Below are positions 23,882 to 34,257 of a stretch of DNA of 64,000 nt, piece after piece. Every line of letters begins with the position of its first letter. Positions within the stretch are counted from its first letter, which is position 1. The notes beneath the pieces are model-generated. The model had not been told where the DNA came from and did not search any database. It worked only from the letters and a program-made list of their open reading frames with translations. Source of the stretch: Cephalotrichum gorgonifer (lineage: Eukaryota > Ascomycota > Sordariomycetes > Microascales > Microascaceae); assembly GCA_900312665.1 (NCBI GenBank), contig ONZQ02000001.1, positions 3,724,337 to 3,788,336 on the forward strand, written 5' to 3'. The position numbers and the translations under genes are program-made.

Positions 23882-25644
23882 ATGGCCGGAGACCCATACG
23901 CGTACGGCTCGAGGCCGCCGCTGCCTCAACTTGCACCGCAGCTCCTCCAACCCCCGCCGTCCCCGCGAACCCACCGGACCCTTCGCCGTCTGCAGTCGGC
24001 CCACACCCTCGGCTCCAAGGCCTCGAACCAGGCGTCACTCATCACCCAGCAGCGCCTCAGGGAGCAGCACCTCCAGCTCCAGCAGATCCAGCTGCAGCCC
24101 CCGCACCAGAACCAGAGCCAGCAGGCCACGCCGAGGAACATGTCGCCTGTGAAGCGCGACGTCAGCGCGACGTACGCCCCCGGGGTCGGGGTGACGCGGA
24201 GCTCGCCGCAGCGGATGCGAGAGCGCGCAAACAGCGATGCGTCGATGGGGGGGCACGCCGCGGCTACAGCTGCGGGTGCGGGTGCGACGGCTCCCGGCGG
24301 CGCGAGGCGGTCGGGGTTTAAGAAGCCGTCGCTGGCGCACACAAACCTGTCGATGCAGCAGCTGATCCGTGACGGACCGTCGGACGGCGACTTTGCCGGA
24401 GCGTTGGAGGCTGCGAGGTATAAGATTTTGGATGAGGGCATCAAGAGTGACAGTGATGGCATGGTCAGTCTCTCCCTNNNNNNNNNNNNNNNNNNNNTTT
24501 AAACCCCGTACAACAAGGGCACTATGGGAGTGATATAGTGCTGACTCGTGATTCCTCGGCCCCAGTCCCCCCTGAGGATATACGTCTGGCTCATCCTCCT
24601 CGACGCCCCGATCCTCTCGACGGACGACTACCTCAGCCTTATCCACCGTGGGGCGTCCCCCGCCTACTCCAAGATCCGCAACGACACCTTCCGCACGCTG
24701 ACCACGGACCCGCTCTTCCGCCGCCGCGTTAGCGAGGCGAGCCTCATCCGCCTCCTCAACGCCATAGCCTGGACGCTCCAGGATGCGCGGGAGTCCCGAC
24801 GACCCCGCAGCGGCCGTTCCTCGCTCGCTCCCGGTGCCATCCCTACTACGACGGAGGCTACGACGACGACGACGACGACAACTCCGGGCGGCTCGCCGAT
24901 AGCGGGCAGGACGCGTGCGCGGGCGCTCACTCTGACAACAGACGGCTCCGAGTCCGGGTCCGGGTCCGGCTTCGGGGCGGCGGCTGGCGAGCCGGGGACA
25001 TACGTGCAGGGCATGAACGTCCTCGCGGCGCCGTTCCTGTACGCGGCGCGTAGCGAGGCCGAGGCCTTCGTGGCCTTCCACGTGCTCCTCACGCGCGAGT
25101 GCCCGGGCTACATCCGCGGGGCCATGGACGGAGTGCACAAGGGCCTGGCCCTCGTGGACAGGGTCCTCGCCATCGTGGACCCCAAGCTCAGCGTCCACCT
25201 CACGTCGCGCGGGCTCAAGGCCGAGATCTACGCGTTCCCCTCGGTGCTCACGCTGTGCGCCTGCACGCCGCCCCTGCCCGAGGTGCTCAGGCTGTGGGAC
25301 TTCCTGTTCGCCTACGGTCCGCATCTTAATATCCTGTGCATCGTTGCGCAGCTTCACCTCATGCGGGATAAGATACTGAAGTCGCCGAGGTAAGACTTCC
25401 CCTGCCTTTTCCCCCTTCTCTTCCCTTCTCTTCTCTTCTCTTTATCTCTTCCTTTATATATGGACACTTCTAGGTATATCGGATAAGAAGGCTGACATTG
25501 TTTTTTTTTTTTTTTAGCAGCCCGAATAGTCTTCTACGTTCCTTCCCCGCGCTACAGGCGGATGTCATCAAGCGGGTGACGATGACGATCCTGCAGAAGA
25601 TCCCCCGGGATGTATACGCGGATATTGTTGCCCACGCCCGGTGA
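23882..25644 (+). CDS. bub2: Bub2/Cdc16-type TBC-domain GTPase-activating protein
   Basis: Spindle-position checkpoint and mitotic-exit/septation regulator. With Bfa1/Byr4 it forms the GAP for the Tem1/Spg1 GTPase at the spindle pole body. Exons are 23882-24463, 24566-25389 and 25521-25644, giving 509 residues. Intron 1 (donor GTCAGT, acceptor CCCCAG) contains a 20-N assembly gap. Intron 2 ends in a TAGCAG double acceptor; the second AG gives KSPSPNSLLRSFP, which fits yeast Bub2 best. The TBC fingerprints are present: IRNDTFR carries the arginine finger and YVQGMN the glutamine finger. LWDFLFAYG and the C-terminal IPRDVYADIV segment also match Bub2. It is longer than yeast Bub2 (about 306 residues) because of a Gln/Pro-rich N-terminus of some 165 residues and a 65-residue Thr/Gly/Ser-rich insert between the two fingers. 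Confidence 0.92.
24478..24497. other. assembly gap (20 N)
   Basis: Twenty unresolved bases lie inside bub2 intron 1, between the GTCAGT donor (24464) and the CCCCAG acceptor (24564-24565). The true intron length is therefore unknown. Confidence 0.95.
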
Positions 25645-26384
25645 TGAATCGAACCCCTGAATCTTTCGAACGCCCCGAACCGAAGTTGAGCCTCGCGGCT
25701 GTGTTAGACGGGCTACACTTGCCTCGCATAACCCCTAAGCGGCCGACTGGACACGTCTGATGTCTCTCTCAGCGGCGGGCCACGCTCACAGTTGGCCTTT
25801 TCTTTTTGTTTTACTGCTTTTATCATGCATATTTCCTTGCCTCCCTGTATTCGGATTTGGCGTTATAAAAATGGGCATGGAGGGGAGGGGAGGGAGAGGA
25901 GGAGCCTGGATCACTGGGACTATATGATTACATGTATCATACATGGTTTCGTTACGACTTACTCACGATGATGATGGGAATGTAGATACAATACATATAA
26001 TGACTTGATAAAGCGGTCGATGCCATTGAGTCAGCAGCAGGGGGTAACCGGAGTGAGATGCGGCTGTGTTGGGATGACACTTCTATACCAACATGAAGGA
26101 ATAAGACACTGTATCGGGGCTGAATCGAAGCTGAAGTGGGGGGAGGCCGGGACTGGGGGGACTATTTGAGCCGTGGCGGGCTTGAAAGTCGACGGGGTTA
26201 TACCGTCACTCTACTCTCCTTACCGCTCACCGACACCCGGACTAACCCATTCCCACCGACCTCTTATCAATCTCAAGTATTCCCCTGGAGTAAGTAAACC
26301 TCTGACGCCTTTTGTATGTACTCATGCTCGGACTTGAATATTCATATCTATATCTTACTTCAGATACGCCCTGCGGCGTCAAAA
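25645..26384. other. bub2 3' flank and Nudix 5' region with a 5'-UTR intron
   Basis: 740 bases with no gene. The right end holds a likely 5'-UTR intron of the Nudix gene: donor GTAAGT at 26290, acceptor TTCAG ending at 26363, 74 bases long. This would remove an upstream in-frame Met (26316) and leave the Met at 26385 as the first codon. Confidence 0.55.
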
Positions 26385-26912
26385 ATGGCGTCAGGAGATA
26401 GGAGTCTCCACTTCTCCGACCAGTTCGCCATCAGCTGCGGTACCGTATCGCTCGATGTCGAGCGGTCGAAAGTGCTGCTCGTTCGCTCCCGGAAAACGGG
26501 CGAATACTTGCTCCCCAAGGGCCGGAAAGACGTGGGCGAGCCCCTTGACCAGGCAGCCCGGCGAGAAACCTTCGAAGAGACCGGCATTCGAGCCCAGCTG
26601 CTCCCCGTGGCCATCGACACCCTGGCCACCTTTCCATCGTCCCTCGCGCAGATAGATCGGCCCAGACTTGTCACCGAACCCATCGCCGTTTCTCAGCGGG
26701 TCGCCAACGGGATCCTAAAGATCATCTTCTGGTATGTTGCCGCGGCCGACTCGGCCACCGTCCCTGAGGAGGGCACGCAGCAGGAGGGAGAGGATTTTGA
26801 TACCTTCTGGGCCGAGTTTGACGATGTTCTCTCCACTTTGTCGTTCGATGATGACCAGCGCATTGCTCAGGCAGCCATCGCTGCAGTTCGTAGAGGACTG
26901 CCAGCCTCGTGA
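26385..26912 (+). CDS. Nudix hydrolase
   Basis: Single coding exon for 175 residues. The Nudix box is complete at about residues 45-70: a glycine, five residues, Glu, seven residues, then REXXEEXGI (RETFEETGI). It therefore carries all metal-binding glutamates of enzymes that hydrolyse nucleoside-diphosphate-linked substrates. The segment before the box (VRSRKTGEYLLPKGR) resembles the diphosphoinositol-polyphosphate and Ap(n)A hydrolase branch (Aps1/DIPP-like), which makes that substrate class plausible but unproven. The start at 26385 follows a probable 5'-UTR intron. No signal peptide or membrane span is seen, so it should be cytosolic or nuclear. It lies in tandem with bub2 with about 740 bases between. 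Confidence 0.88.
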   Translation: MASGDRSLHFSDQFAISCGTVSLDVERSKVLLVRSRKTGEYLLPKGRKDVGEPLDQAARRETFEETGIRAQLLPVAIDTLATFPSSLAQIDRPRLVTEPIAVSQRVANGILKIIFWYVAAADSATVPEEGTQQEGEDFDTFWAEFDDVLSTLSFDDDQRIAQAAIAAVRRGLPAS

Positions 26913-28131
26913 GGGGGGTGCGCACTGTTTCTTGGCCGATATGGATACGCAGCTGCAGTCAATACCAGTAGGACCCGATGCTTGGACGTCACCAGGCCTG
27001 ACTAACTGACTCCCGATGTTGTACTACTGTCATTACTGTAATGGTGTGGTATGTCTGGTGTGATGCACGGCCCTTACTCATCGCTGCATCAACGACCAGC
27101 ATAATACTCGAGTACACGAGTACTTGGGTTGTATGGATGGATGTCTGTGCCTGGATGCATGAACGGATCGCCGCCCGCTGATTTGCCAGACTGATCTCAA
27201 AGGGGCAACTGCCTCAGACCATTCAGAGTAATTCCGTGTGGAATACTACCAAGTGACACTTTCCGGGTTTTGGACAATAAGACCGGGGAGCCGAAACAAA
27301 ACCCGTGTAACTCTCGCCCCCGTTCCTAATGGATGTCAATCAATGTTAGACATGGGGAAACGGAGAAAATGTCAGGATTCTCTGGAAGATTTATTCCCGA
27401 CCATGGGGACGTGGGGAGGGTATTTGATCCTCGGGTATTATTTTTTGCTGAAGTTCGGGTGAGAGAGAGCGAGAGATGGGACGCCTGTGGTATCTGTTGC
27501 ATATGCGAAACCATGATATCAGACTTGGCCTTCGATCCTGGCGAGTTCCCTCGCGGGGTGTTACATGCAGAGGGAGGACGGCATGGTACGGTTGAGTGTG
27601 AGCCCCTCCCTCCCCCTTCTCCGTCTGTACTACCCACTGGCTGTCGTTGCATGAACATAGACGTAGGCCCAGGAGGGCTGAGTAACGGCAATCCGGACCC
27701 GAACACAACATGAACGGGCACCCTGGTTCTTGTCGGGGATCTGCTATACACCACGGATGGAGGTCGTCCTTACCTTATTTATATGATGCTCCTATTATAC
27801 TTCTCTTTACCAGGGATGGTACCTGTCACCCCGATAAATCCCCGTCTCATCCCCCTGGCCCCCCAAGCCCCTCCCCTCCTCGCCTCGCCTTCCTCGCCTT
27901 CACCAGAACGTCGTTTCTCGCCGGTGCAGAGAAATACATGCTATACACAAGTGTCCGCGGACACGGACAGCCAACGCTGAATCGCATATAGGCCCCTCCA
28001 CGCTCTGGTATTACTTACAACTACTCTCCCACCCGCCGTCACACCCCTCGAAGGCTCGAGCCGTATCTCGCCCTCTCGAATATAGCCAGAGCTCCCCGTG
28101 GGAGGGGAACTTAACAAAAAGCCCACCCACC
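26913..28131. other. intergenic region, no gene seen
   Basis: 1.2 kb between the Nudix stop and the secreted-protein start, both on the plus strand. It contains GTACTCGAGTAC-like words near 27106-27124. The open frames have no recognisable content. Confidence 0.6.
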
Positions 28132-28931
28132 ATGAAGCCCCTGCTTCCGCTCTACCTCCTCTTCTGCGCCCACGCGATAGCCCTCAAGACCTCGGTATCC
28201 CCCCTCTTCCGCCGCGGCCTTCTGTCATGCGAGGACACGTACGGCGAGGGCTCGCAGCAGTGCGGACCGCCGGGGAGCGGATACTGCTATAAGCCTTTCG
28301 AGGGCCAGGTAGGTGTACCCCTCTTCTATTCCACCGCCCTCTGGATGTGATCGTGAGGGGTCTAAGTTGACCGGGGATATATATATATATATATAGACAT
28401 GCTGTGAAGCGGGACACGGATATTGTCCTGAAGGGACGTATTGCGCCCCCGTGGAAGGCCACTGCTGCCTTGAGGTATGTTTCTCTGCCCCCCTTCTCCC
28501 TCTCTTGACAAACCAGACTACACATCACACCCAATCGCCGTCACCGGTAACTGACCCGCAAAAAGGGAGAAACTCTAGAAGAGTGCGCCAAGGGATCCGG
28601 CTTCGAAATCCCCTCCACATCATCATCATCATCATCCTCCTCACCATCGTCGGAGCCAACAAGAAGTCCCACCCCGTCCCCCGACATCGAATCAACCTCG
28701 CGCACAAACTCGACGACGGGATCCGCGCCCGGGTCCGATGAGGGCGGCACCGAATGTGCCGCGTCCTCCGCGCCGACAGGCACGGGCGGTGTGGGGCCGG
28801 GGAACGGGACCGCGTGCCCCGGTGCGGAACCCACCTTTTTCCAGACCTCCCCCGCGGACCGGAGGGGCGAGGCGCTCCGGGCGGGGGCTGGCGGGTTATG
28901 CCTCGCCGCGGCGGTGTTCGCTCTGCTCTGA
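28132..28931 (+). CDS. small cysteine-rich secreted protein, probably GPI-anchored
   Basis: Three exons, 28132-28308, 28397-28474 and 28566-28931, giving 206 residues; every join falls at a codon boundary. Residues 1-18 form a signal peptide (hydrophobic PLLPLYLLFCAHAIA). A compact module of ten cysteines follows (about 33-96), with the pattern C-x10-C-x6-C, then TCC, GYC, TYC, HCC and EEC. The same arrangement (GYCY...GQTCC...YCAPV..CC) occurs in a widespread Pezizomycotina family of unknown function. The rest is a Ser/Thr/Pro-rich stalk with a poly-Ser run encoded by ATC-type repeats. A short hydrophobic C-terminus (LCLAAAVFALL) fits a weak GPI signal. Location at the wall or outer plasma membrane is inferred. 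It is a candidate effector or wall protein, but no activity can be assigned. Confidence 0.8.
28377..28395. repeat. AT dinucleotide microsatellite at a 3' splice site
   Basis: About nine AT units running directly into the AG acceptor of intron 1 of the secreted-protein gene, so the repeat stands where a polypyrimidine tract normally would. Confidence 0.85.
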
Positions 28932-29384
28932 GATCGTAGTTCCTACCGGTGCCGGTCTGCTTCTTATTTTGACGATAGTGTTCTTCCAAAAATCCTTGCG
29001 TGGGACGTTCGGGGGAGGGCACGCGATGACATATAACGGGGTGGGTGCTTCTCTATCATAATACATGTACTATCCAAGGCCACCATTGAAAACATAATGG
29101 TACTCGTGTTGTAGTAAGACGCAGAAACAACTTCCGCGTCTGAGGAAAAAAAAGTATGCATTAAGAATATATGTATGCTCCGACGGTAGTACCCAAGACT
29201 ACCCTCTATGCTCATTACAATCCCCCGGCCTTTATAAACCGCCCCAAAAGCCCAGGTGGCCCGCTAATACCTCACCTCTCATTAACTCCCACGGCCATAG
29301 AGGCCTTCTATCCCAACAATGCACCTTCTGAAAATGCCCACAATGTCATCCCTCCTCCCAGATGCCCAAAGAGGAACATCCCGT
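28932..29384. other. convergent 3' intergenic region
   Basis: 450 bases between the stops of the secreted-protein gene (+) and the Izh3-like gene (-). It holds the two 3' UTRs; nothing else is recognised. Confidence 0.6.
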
Positions 29385-31006
29385 TCAATACATAGGACAC
29401 CCCTCCTCGGCCTTCTGGAAGGCGATGGTGAAGAACTCCTGCATGGCCAGGTAGTGGAACAGGATCCCCCCGAGCACGGCGAAGTGCCACAGGTTGTGGC
29501 TGCCCCCAACGTAGTCGAACATGCCGGGGCTCCACCTCTCCGGCACCTTGCTGGCGTAGACGATGGCCCCGACCAGGTAGACGAGCACCGACTTGCCAAT
29601 GGGCAGGTAGAACCGGATCACGAAGTCGCTGCCGTGCGTCAGGAGGAGCTGCAGGATAGGCAGCCCGCCCGTCGCCCCAAGCCCGACGTAGAACGCGACC
29701 CGCACCCACACCATCTCCGGCCCGTTGAAGCGCGGGTTCCACGGCAGGATCACGCCACCGGTGCCCAGCACGGCGGTGATGCTCATGTAGACCCACCGGC
29801 TAAGCGGGTCGCAGTAGAACGCCGTCCACTCCGTCGTCACGATCGATGCCGCGATGAGGACGCTGATCCCCGTATAATCCACGCAGGCGAACATCGAGAT
29901 GGCCTCCACGTCCGCCACGGCGTTCATCGTGTGCCATATCGTCGAGCACACCAGCGTCAGGCACGCCGTGAAGAAGAAGACGGTCGCGATGAAGATGTCC
30001 GTTTTGGTGCTGGTCGAGAAGTTGGGGCTGTTGGGGTAGAAGTAGAAGGCGATCGACAGCACCACCAGGAAGCCCAGCGCGTGAGACCAGATGTTGACGA
30101 GCTCGTTCGACAGCTTGAAGGCCGACCAGATGCACTCGCTCTTGGACTCCAGGAAGCGGTAACCCTTCCGGATGTGGGGATTGACCTTCCAGGGCTTCGG
30201 TAGGTCGTCGTAGTGGATTAGTCGCGTCACCCTCGCCCGGGCGACTGCCTGCGCGATGTGCTCTTCCAACGACTCCGCCGCACGGATCGCCCGCTCGATA
30301 CCCTCGTCGACGGCCTCCCTAGCACGCTCGAGACCTTCGTTCACGGCGTGGCGGCCCTCTCCGAGTAGAGTAGACGCGGTGTCCGCGGCGTTCGCCAGGC
30401 CCTGCTCGCGGAGCTTGTACGCGCGGTTCTCGAACTCGGTCAGCATGCTATCCAGCATCTCTATCCCGAGCGTCGCCTTCTCGTTTAGGCCCTCGGCGGC
30501 GGCCAGCCCATCGTTATAACGGCTTTCCAGCGTCTCGACCATGACTTGTAACCTCCTCCGCCCCGCGCCAATGACTTCGCCGGAAGCCAGCGAGCACCTA
30601 GCGCGAACATCTTGTAGCGTGGTGAAAGCCTTGGATATGCTCTCGTCGATCTTCAGGTCCGCCTCGCTTTCTAGTATTTCCAACCGCCGCTCGAGATCTG
30701 CTAGGAAGAGGGACACCTGGGTTGATTGGTTAGACTAGTTGGACTATGGACCGGGGGGCAAGGAAGGGCGCTCCCGGAGGTACCAACCTTTAACAACAAG
30801 CCCTCCTCGGTGTCCATGATATGGGTCACGATCGACTTCCGCCGGGGAATGAAGAACGAGTGACGCCGCCGTCTCCTAGGGGCAGCGAGCGCGGTATTCG
30901 GGTCCGCACCTGTTGCTGCGGCAAGGTGCACATCTTCGCCGGTCGAGGAGCAGCCCGAGGGCATGGTCGCGAGGTCGGATGGAAGGTCCATTATGGTGGT
31001 AGACAT
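29385..31006 (-). CDS. izh3: PAQR/ADIPOR-family membrane protein, Izh3-like
   Basis: Two exons, 31006-30788 and 30716-29385, giving 516 residues. The donor is AAG|GTTGGT and the acceptor AACCCAG. The C-terminal 270 residues form a seven-TM hemolysin III/adiponectin-receptor domain. The metal-binding residues of the family are present: Ser and His in CSTIWHTMNA, Asp in ACVDYTG and two His in GGSHNLWHF. The long N-terminal part (about 245 residues) has a basic patch (RRRRRHSFF), then amphipathic helices with regularly spaced Glu and Arg that look like a coiled coil. This long soluble N-terminus separates Izh3 from the shorter Izh1/2/4. In yeast the family affects zinc and sterol homeostasis; a ceramidase-like hydrolase activity is proposed for the fold. 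It sits in an internal or plasma membrane. Confidence 0.9.
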
Positions 31007-33371
31007 ATGTCTGAGGAGGACCTAGAGTGGGAGAAAACGGGTAAACGGGGGACCGGGGTCGTGGGTTGGTATTCGAGAGTTAGGCGGAACCCATATGGTC
31101 TGCTATGTCTATATGAGAGGATTGAAGATGTCCACAATGCTGCAAGCTATCCACTACGGATTGGCGTCCTAGGTCGTATGCTTCAGGTGGACAAGGACGG
31201 CAAGACGGCAAGGAGGTCTGGGACGAGAATGTCTGAATGTTTAAAGGAGCGATAACTTCAAGCTGAGAGCATGATCCGGACCGGATAAGACACGATCGGT
31301 GTTCCTAGGGACCTGAATCGACGGTACGAGAGCGTGGAAAGGACAGGCAGTGGCACGGACGGGCCAAGTAGGGCTTAAAACGAGAGAAAGCGCGCAGTAA
31401 CTCGGGAGGGGTGGGTACCAGCAGACAAAAGGCAAAGGAAGGCAAAAGGAGGGGAGCCGGAGGCCGGGGTTGGGTCCAGACGAAGAGGAGTCGCCTTGTG
31501 AAAATGTGGAGAAGTGGGAAGGGGAAACGGGAGAATGTTGGAGCGCGGCGTTAATACAAGTACAGCTTCCAGCTGCAACCCACATCCAAATCCAGGAGGT
31601 GGTTGAGGAGAAGTGGGGCCGACTTGCAGGTAGTAAGCGGTTCCCTTGTAGCGCATTGGCGAGATGGCGTCCAACGTTCTTCCAGAAACGCGAGTTTAGT
31701 GGGGATATTGGTCATTGAGCGTGGTGGTAGTGCTTGTGGTGATGGTTCTTTCCCCTTTTTTTACCTCGGGCGAAATAATTTCCTTCTTGCTACGAGTTAC
31801 TTGTGAACGCCTAGATCGGACACGCCCACTCAATTAGTACATCCAAGTGGTCCAAGTTGAGGTATGGTACGGGGTCCATGCCCGCCAAGCCGGCTTTGTC
31901 ATCCGCCACGGAGTCCCGCCCTTCTGGTTGGCTTATGATTACTCCTGGTTTGTTAAGGATAATCATACTCTGCAAGGACACGAGTACTTGCTTGCAAAAT
32001 GCCAACAGTCAGCCCCCTTTGATTACTTGTCCCTTTAGGGACAATAAATAATTTTTGTATAGAGTACCTGGATGGGCTATGAGTGCGTCATTACAAAAGA
32101 AGAGGAGAGGAGCAATTGCAGCCAAGACCGACCAAACAGAAATCCCTCCGTAGTGGTACAATTAGCCTGCAAAAGGGCAGAAAAATCGGCTCGCTTTGTT
32201 GAGAGCCTCGGCCGTCCCGCCATGAGATTGGCGTTCCGGACGGTTTTCGCCTCGTCTCAGGGGTCTTCCTAAGTCCGCTTTAGACCTGTTTTTTTTTTTC
32301 CTTCCTTCTTTCTAACGCGCCACGGGCGGGGGCGCTACTTGGTCCAATTTGCCGCCCACCCCCCCAAATCTACCCCGCTTTACCCGCCCCACCCCCAAGC
32401 TTCATGTTGCATACGGCCGTGATTTCGGTTCGAGTATTCGGACATACTGTCTCCGAGATAATGACCGAAATCCCACCACAATTGCGAATGTCTTTTGGAT
32501 TAAAGGACGATGGAGCTGTCCAGCACCAGCTTGGTACGAATTGGACGACAACAACTTATCAGAGGCGATGCTCCCTTCAATCCGATTTCACAACGACTCT
32601 GTGTTTGGGAAGGGAGCATGGCGGATGGCGGGCTTGGACTCGTACGAGGTACTACCAACAAACTTCCCGCCAAGATCGGAATTGCGGCCGCTGGCCCCGG
32701 CTGCCTAGTGTATATCCTCATCAATGGGCATATCTGTGCCCTGGAACAAGAGATCCTCTTCTCATGCGTAAACGCCCAGCCGGCCACGGGGCCCATACCC
32801 AACGATTAAGCAAGCCAAGCTGCATTAATATAGCTGCCGTTGATAAGGGCGTGCACGGGCTCATTGCAGCTTCTCTGCCTTGACGATGACTGGGGACGAC
32901 CGTCGTAGCATCAGAACGCGTCATCGGTGCAGGATGCCAAGCTGAGCTGGATGGGGGGCTTCGAGACAGATGTCAACTGACTGGCCTCTTTCTGCATTCC
33001 TCTAATAGCTCGTCTGTTCCTTTGCTCTTTTCTAGTTAATTTATTGTTTACTTCACCGTTCTTCCCAACAGCAGTTACGTCCCTCTGGAAGGGAGAGAAC
33101 GATATTTTAGTCAGGTACACTGTGAGACAAGAAAATGCTTAGTCATCGATATTACTTCTGTGACATGTGGTAGTATTTTACCCAGTAATTACCCGAATTC
33201 CTTCTGCTCCAGCAATCCAGCCTCGCGTTGGGCCCGATAGTCATGAAAAGAATGTGGTAAACGAGCTTCAACGAAACCTCAATAGACCACCTTCCGATCC
33301 GACGCTAAACACATCACCGAGCTCTTCAGGACGCGTATCGATCATCTACAGAGACACCTACGCGCAAACTC
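31007..33371. other. divergent intergenic region, no gene seen
   Basis: 2.4 kb between the starts of the Izh3-like (-) and THOC5-like (+) genes, so both promoters lie here. It has scattered GTACTTG words (31551, 31793, 31984) and no supported gene. Confidence 0.6.
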
Positions 33372-34257
33372 ATGCCCTCCGCCTTGGATTCCACCTCGAT
33401 CTCAGCGCCAATGGCCGTCGACAAGATCGTCTCCGAGCCCAGCCTCGGCGCGGTCCTTCAGGTCGCTGGGCACGCCCGCGACGAGGCTGCTGGGCTTCTC
33501 GATCTCCTCACCAGCGTTCTAGAAGCCGAAGACGGTAGCTCCCTCACGCCGGAGGCCCAGAGCAACGTCCTCAAGCAGCAGAAGCGCATGTTCACCAACA
33601 TCGCGCAGCTGCGGGGGCTCCATCGCGCGGCAAACCTGAGCGCCCGTGACACGAAGGGTGTCACTACCGAGGCGAGGCACGAGGTAGACCGCCTCCATCT
33701 GCAGCTTGAGAACCTTTACTACGAGCAGCGCCACTTGCGGAATGAGATCCTTGCGTGCGAGTCATACGAGTATGCTCCCTCCCCCCACCACACTCTCTCC
33801 CCTCTGTGCCATGCCCCCCTTGCCGTGAGGGGCTCTATCCGATAGGTCTTTACCAATTCTACGAATGGGCACTAACGGGGACGGCATCCTAGTCACACGT
33901 ACACCCAGCTAGACCTCATTCCGGTCGAGGAGTTCCTCGCGCAGCACCCCGAGCACGCGGACGCGGACGAGAACGCACTGACGGTGGCGCGGATAGACCA
34001 CGAGAGGGCGGAGAGGGAGGCGCTGGAGCAGCAGAGACATAAGCTCTTGCTGCACAAGAATAAGCTCATGGCCGACAACAAGACGAGGAAGAATGAGCTA
34101 GCGAAGCTCGACACGGACCTGGAGAAGTTCATCGATGTAAGCGCACTGCCTCGACGTTCTCGGGCTTTTCTCTACCTTTCATATCGGGTGGTGTGGCTAA
34201 CGGACACTTCGATAGGCTGCCAAGCCCATTCAGATGCGTCTTGAAAAAGTCGTCTGA
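33372..34257 (+). CDS. thoc5: THO complex subunit 5-like protein (Thoc5/FMIP family)
   Basis: Three exons, 33372-33769, 33893-34136 and 34216-34257, giving 227 residues. Donors are GTATGC and GTAAGC; acceptors are CCTAG and GATAG. Frame is kept through a split Asp codon at the first junction. The protein is almost wholly helical and charged, with a predicted coiled coil at about 100-215. Diagnostic pieces of the Thoc5/FMIP family are LENLYYEQRHLRNEI, the following LDLIPVEEFLAQHPE, and a C-terminal PIQMRLEKV-like segment. The THO complex couples transcription elongation with mRNA packaging and export in the nucleus. A second in-frame Met at 33414 is an alternative start. At 227 residues it is much shorter than animal THOC5 and corresponds to its N-terminal half. 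Confidence 0.85.

Noticed and set aside
25630..25680. TTCGATTC-like T-loop suggesting a tRNA on the minus strand
   Set aside because: The bases on either side do not form a T stem and there is no acceptor or D arm; it is the end of the bub2 gene.
29319..30203. 294-codon plus-strand frame
   Set aside because: Antisense to the Izh3-like gene; Arg/His/Asp-biased with no motif.
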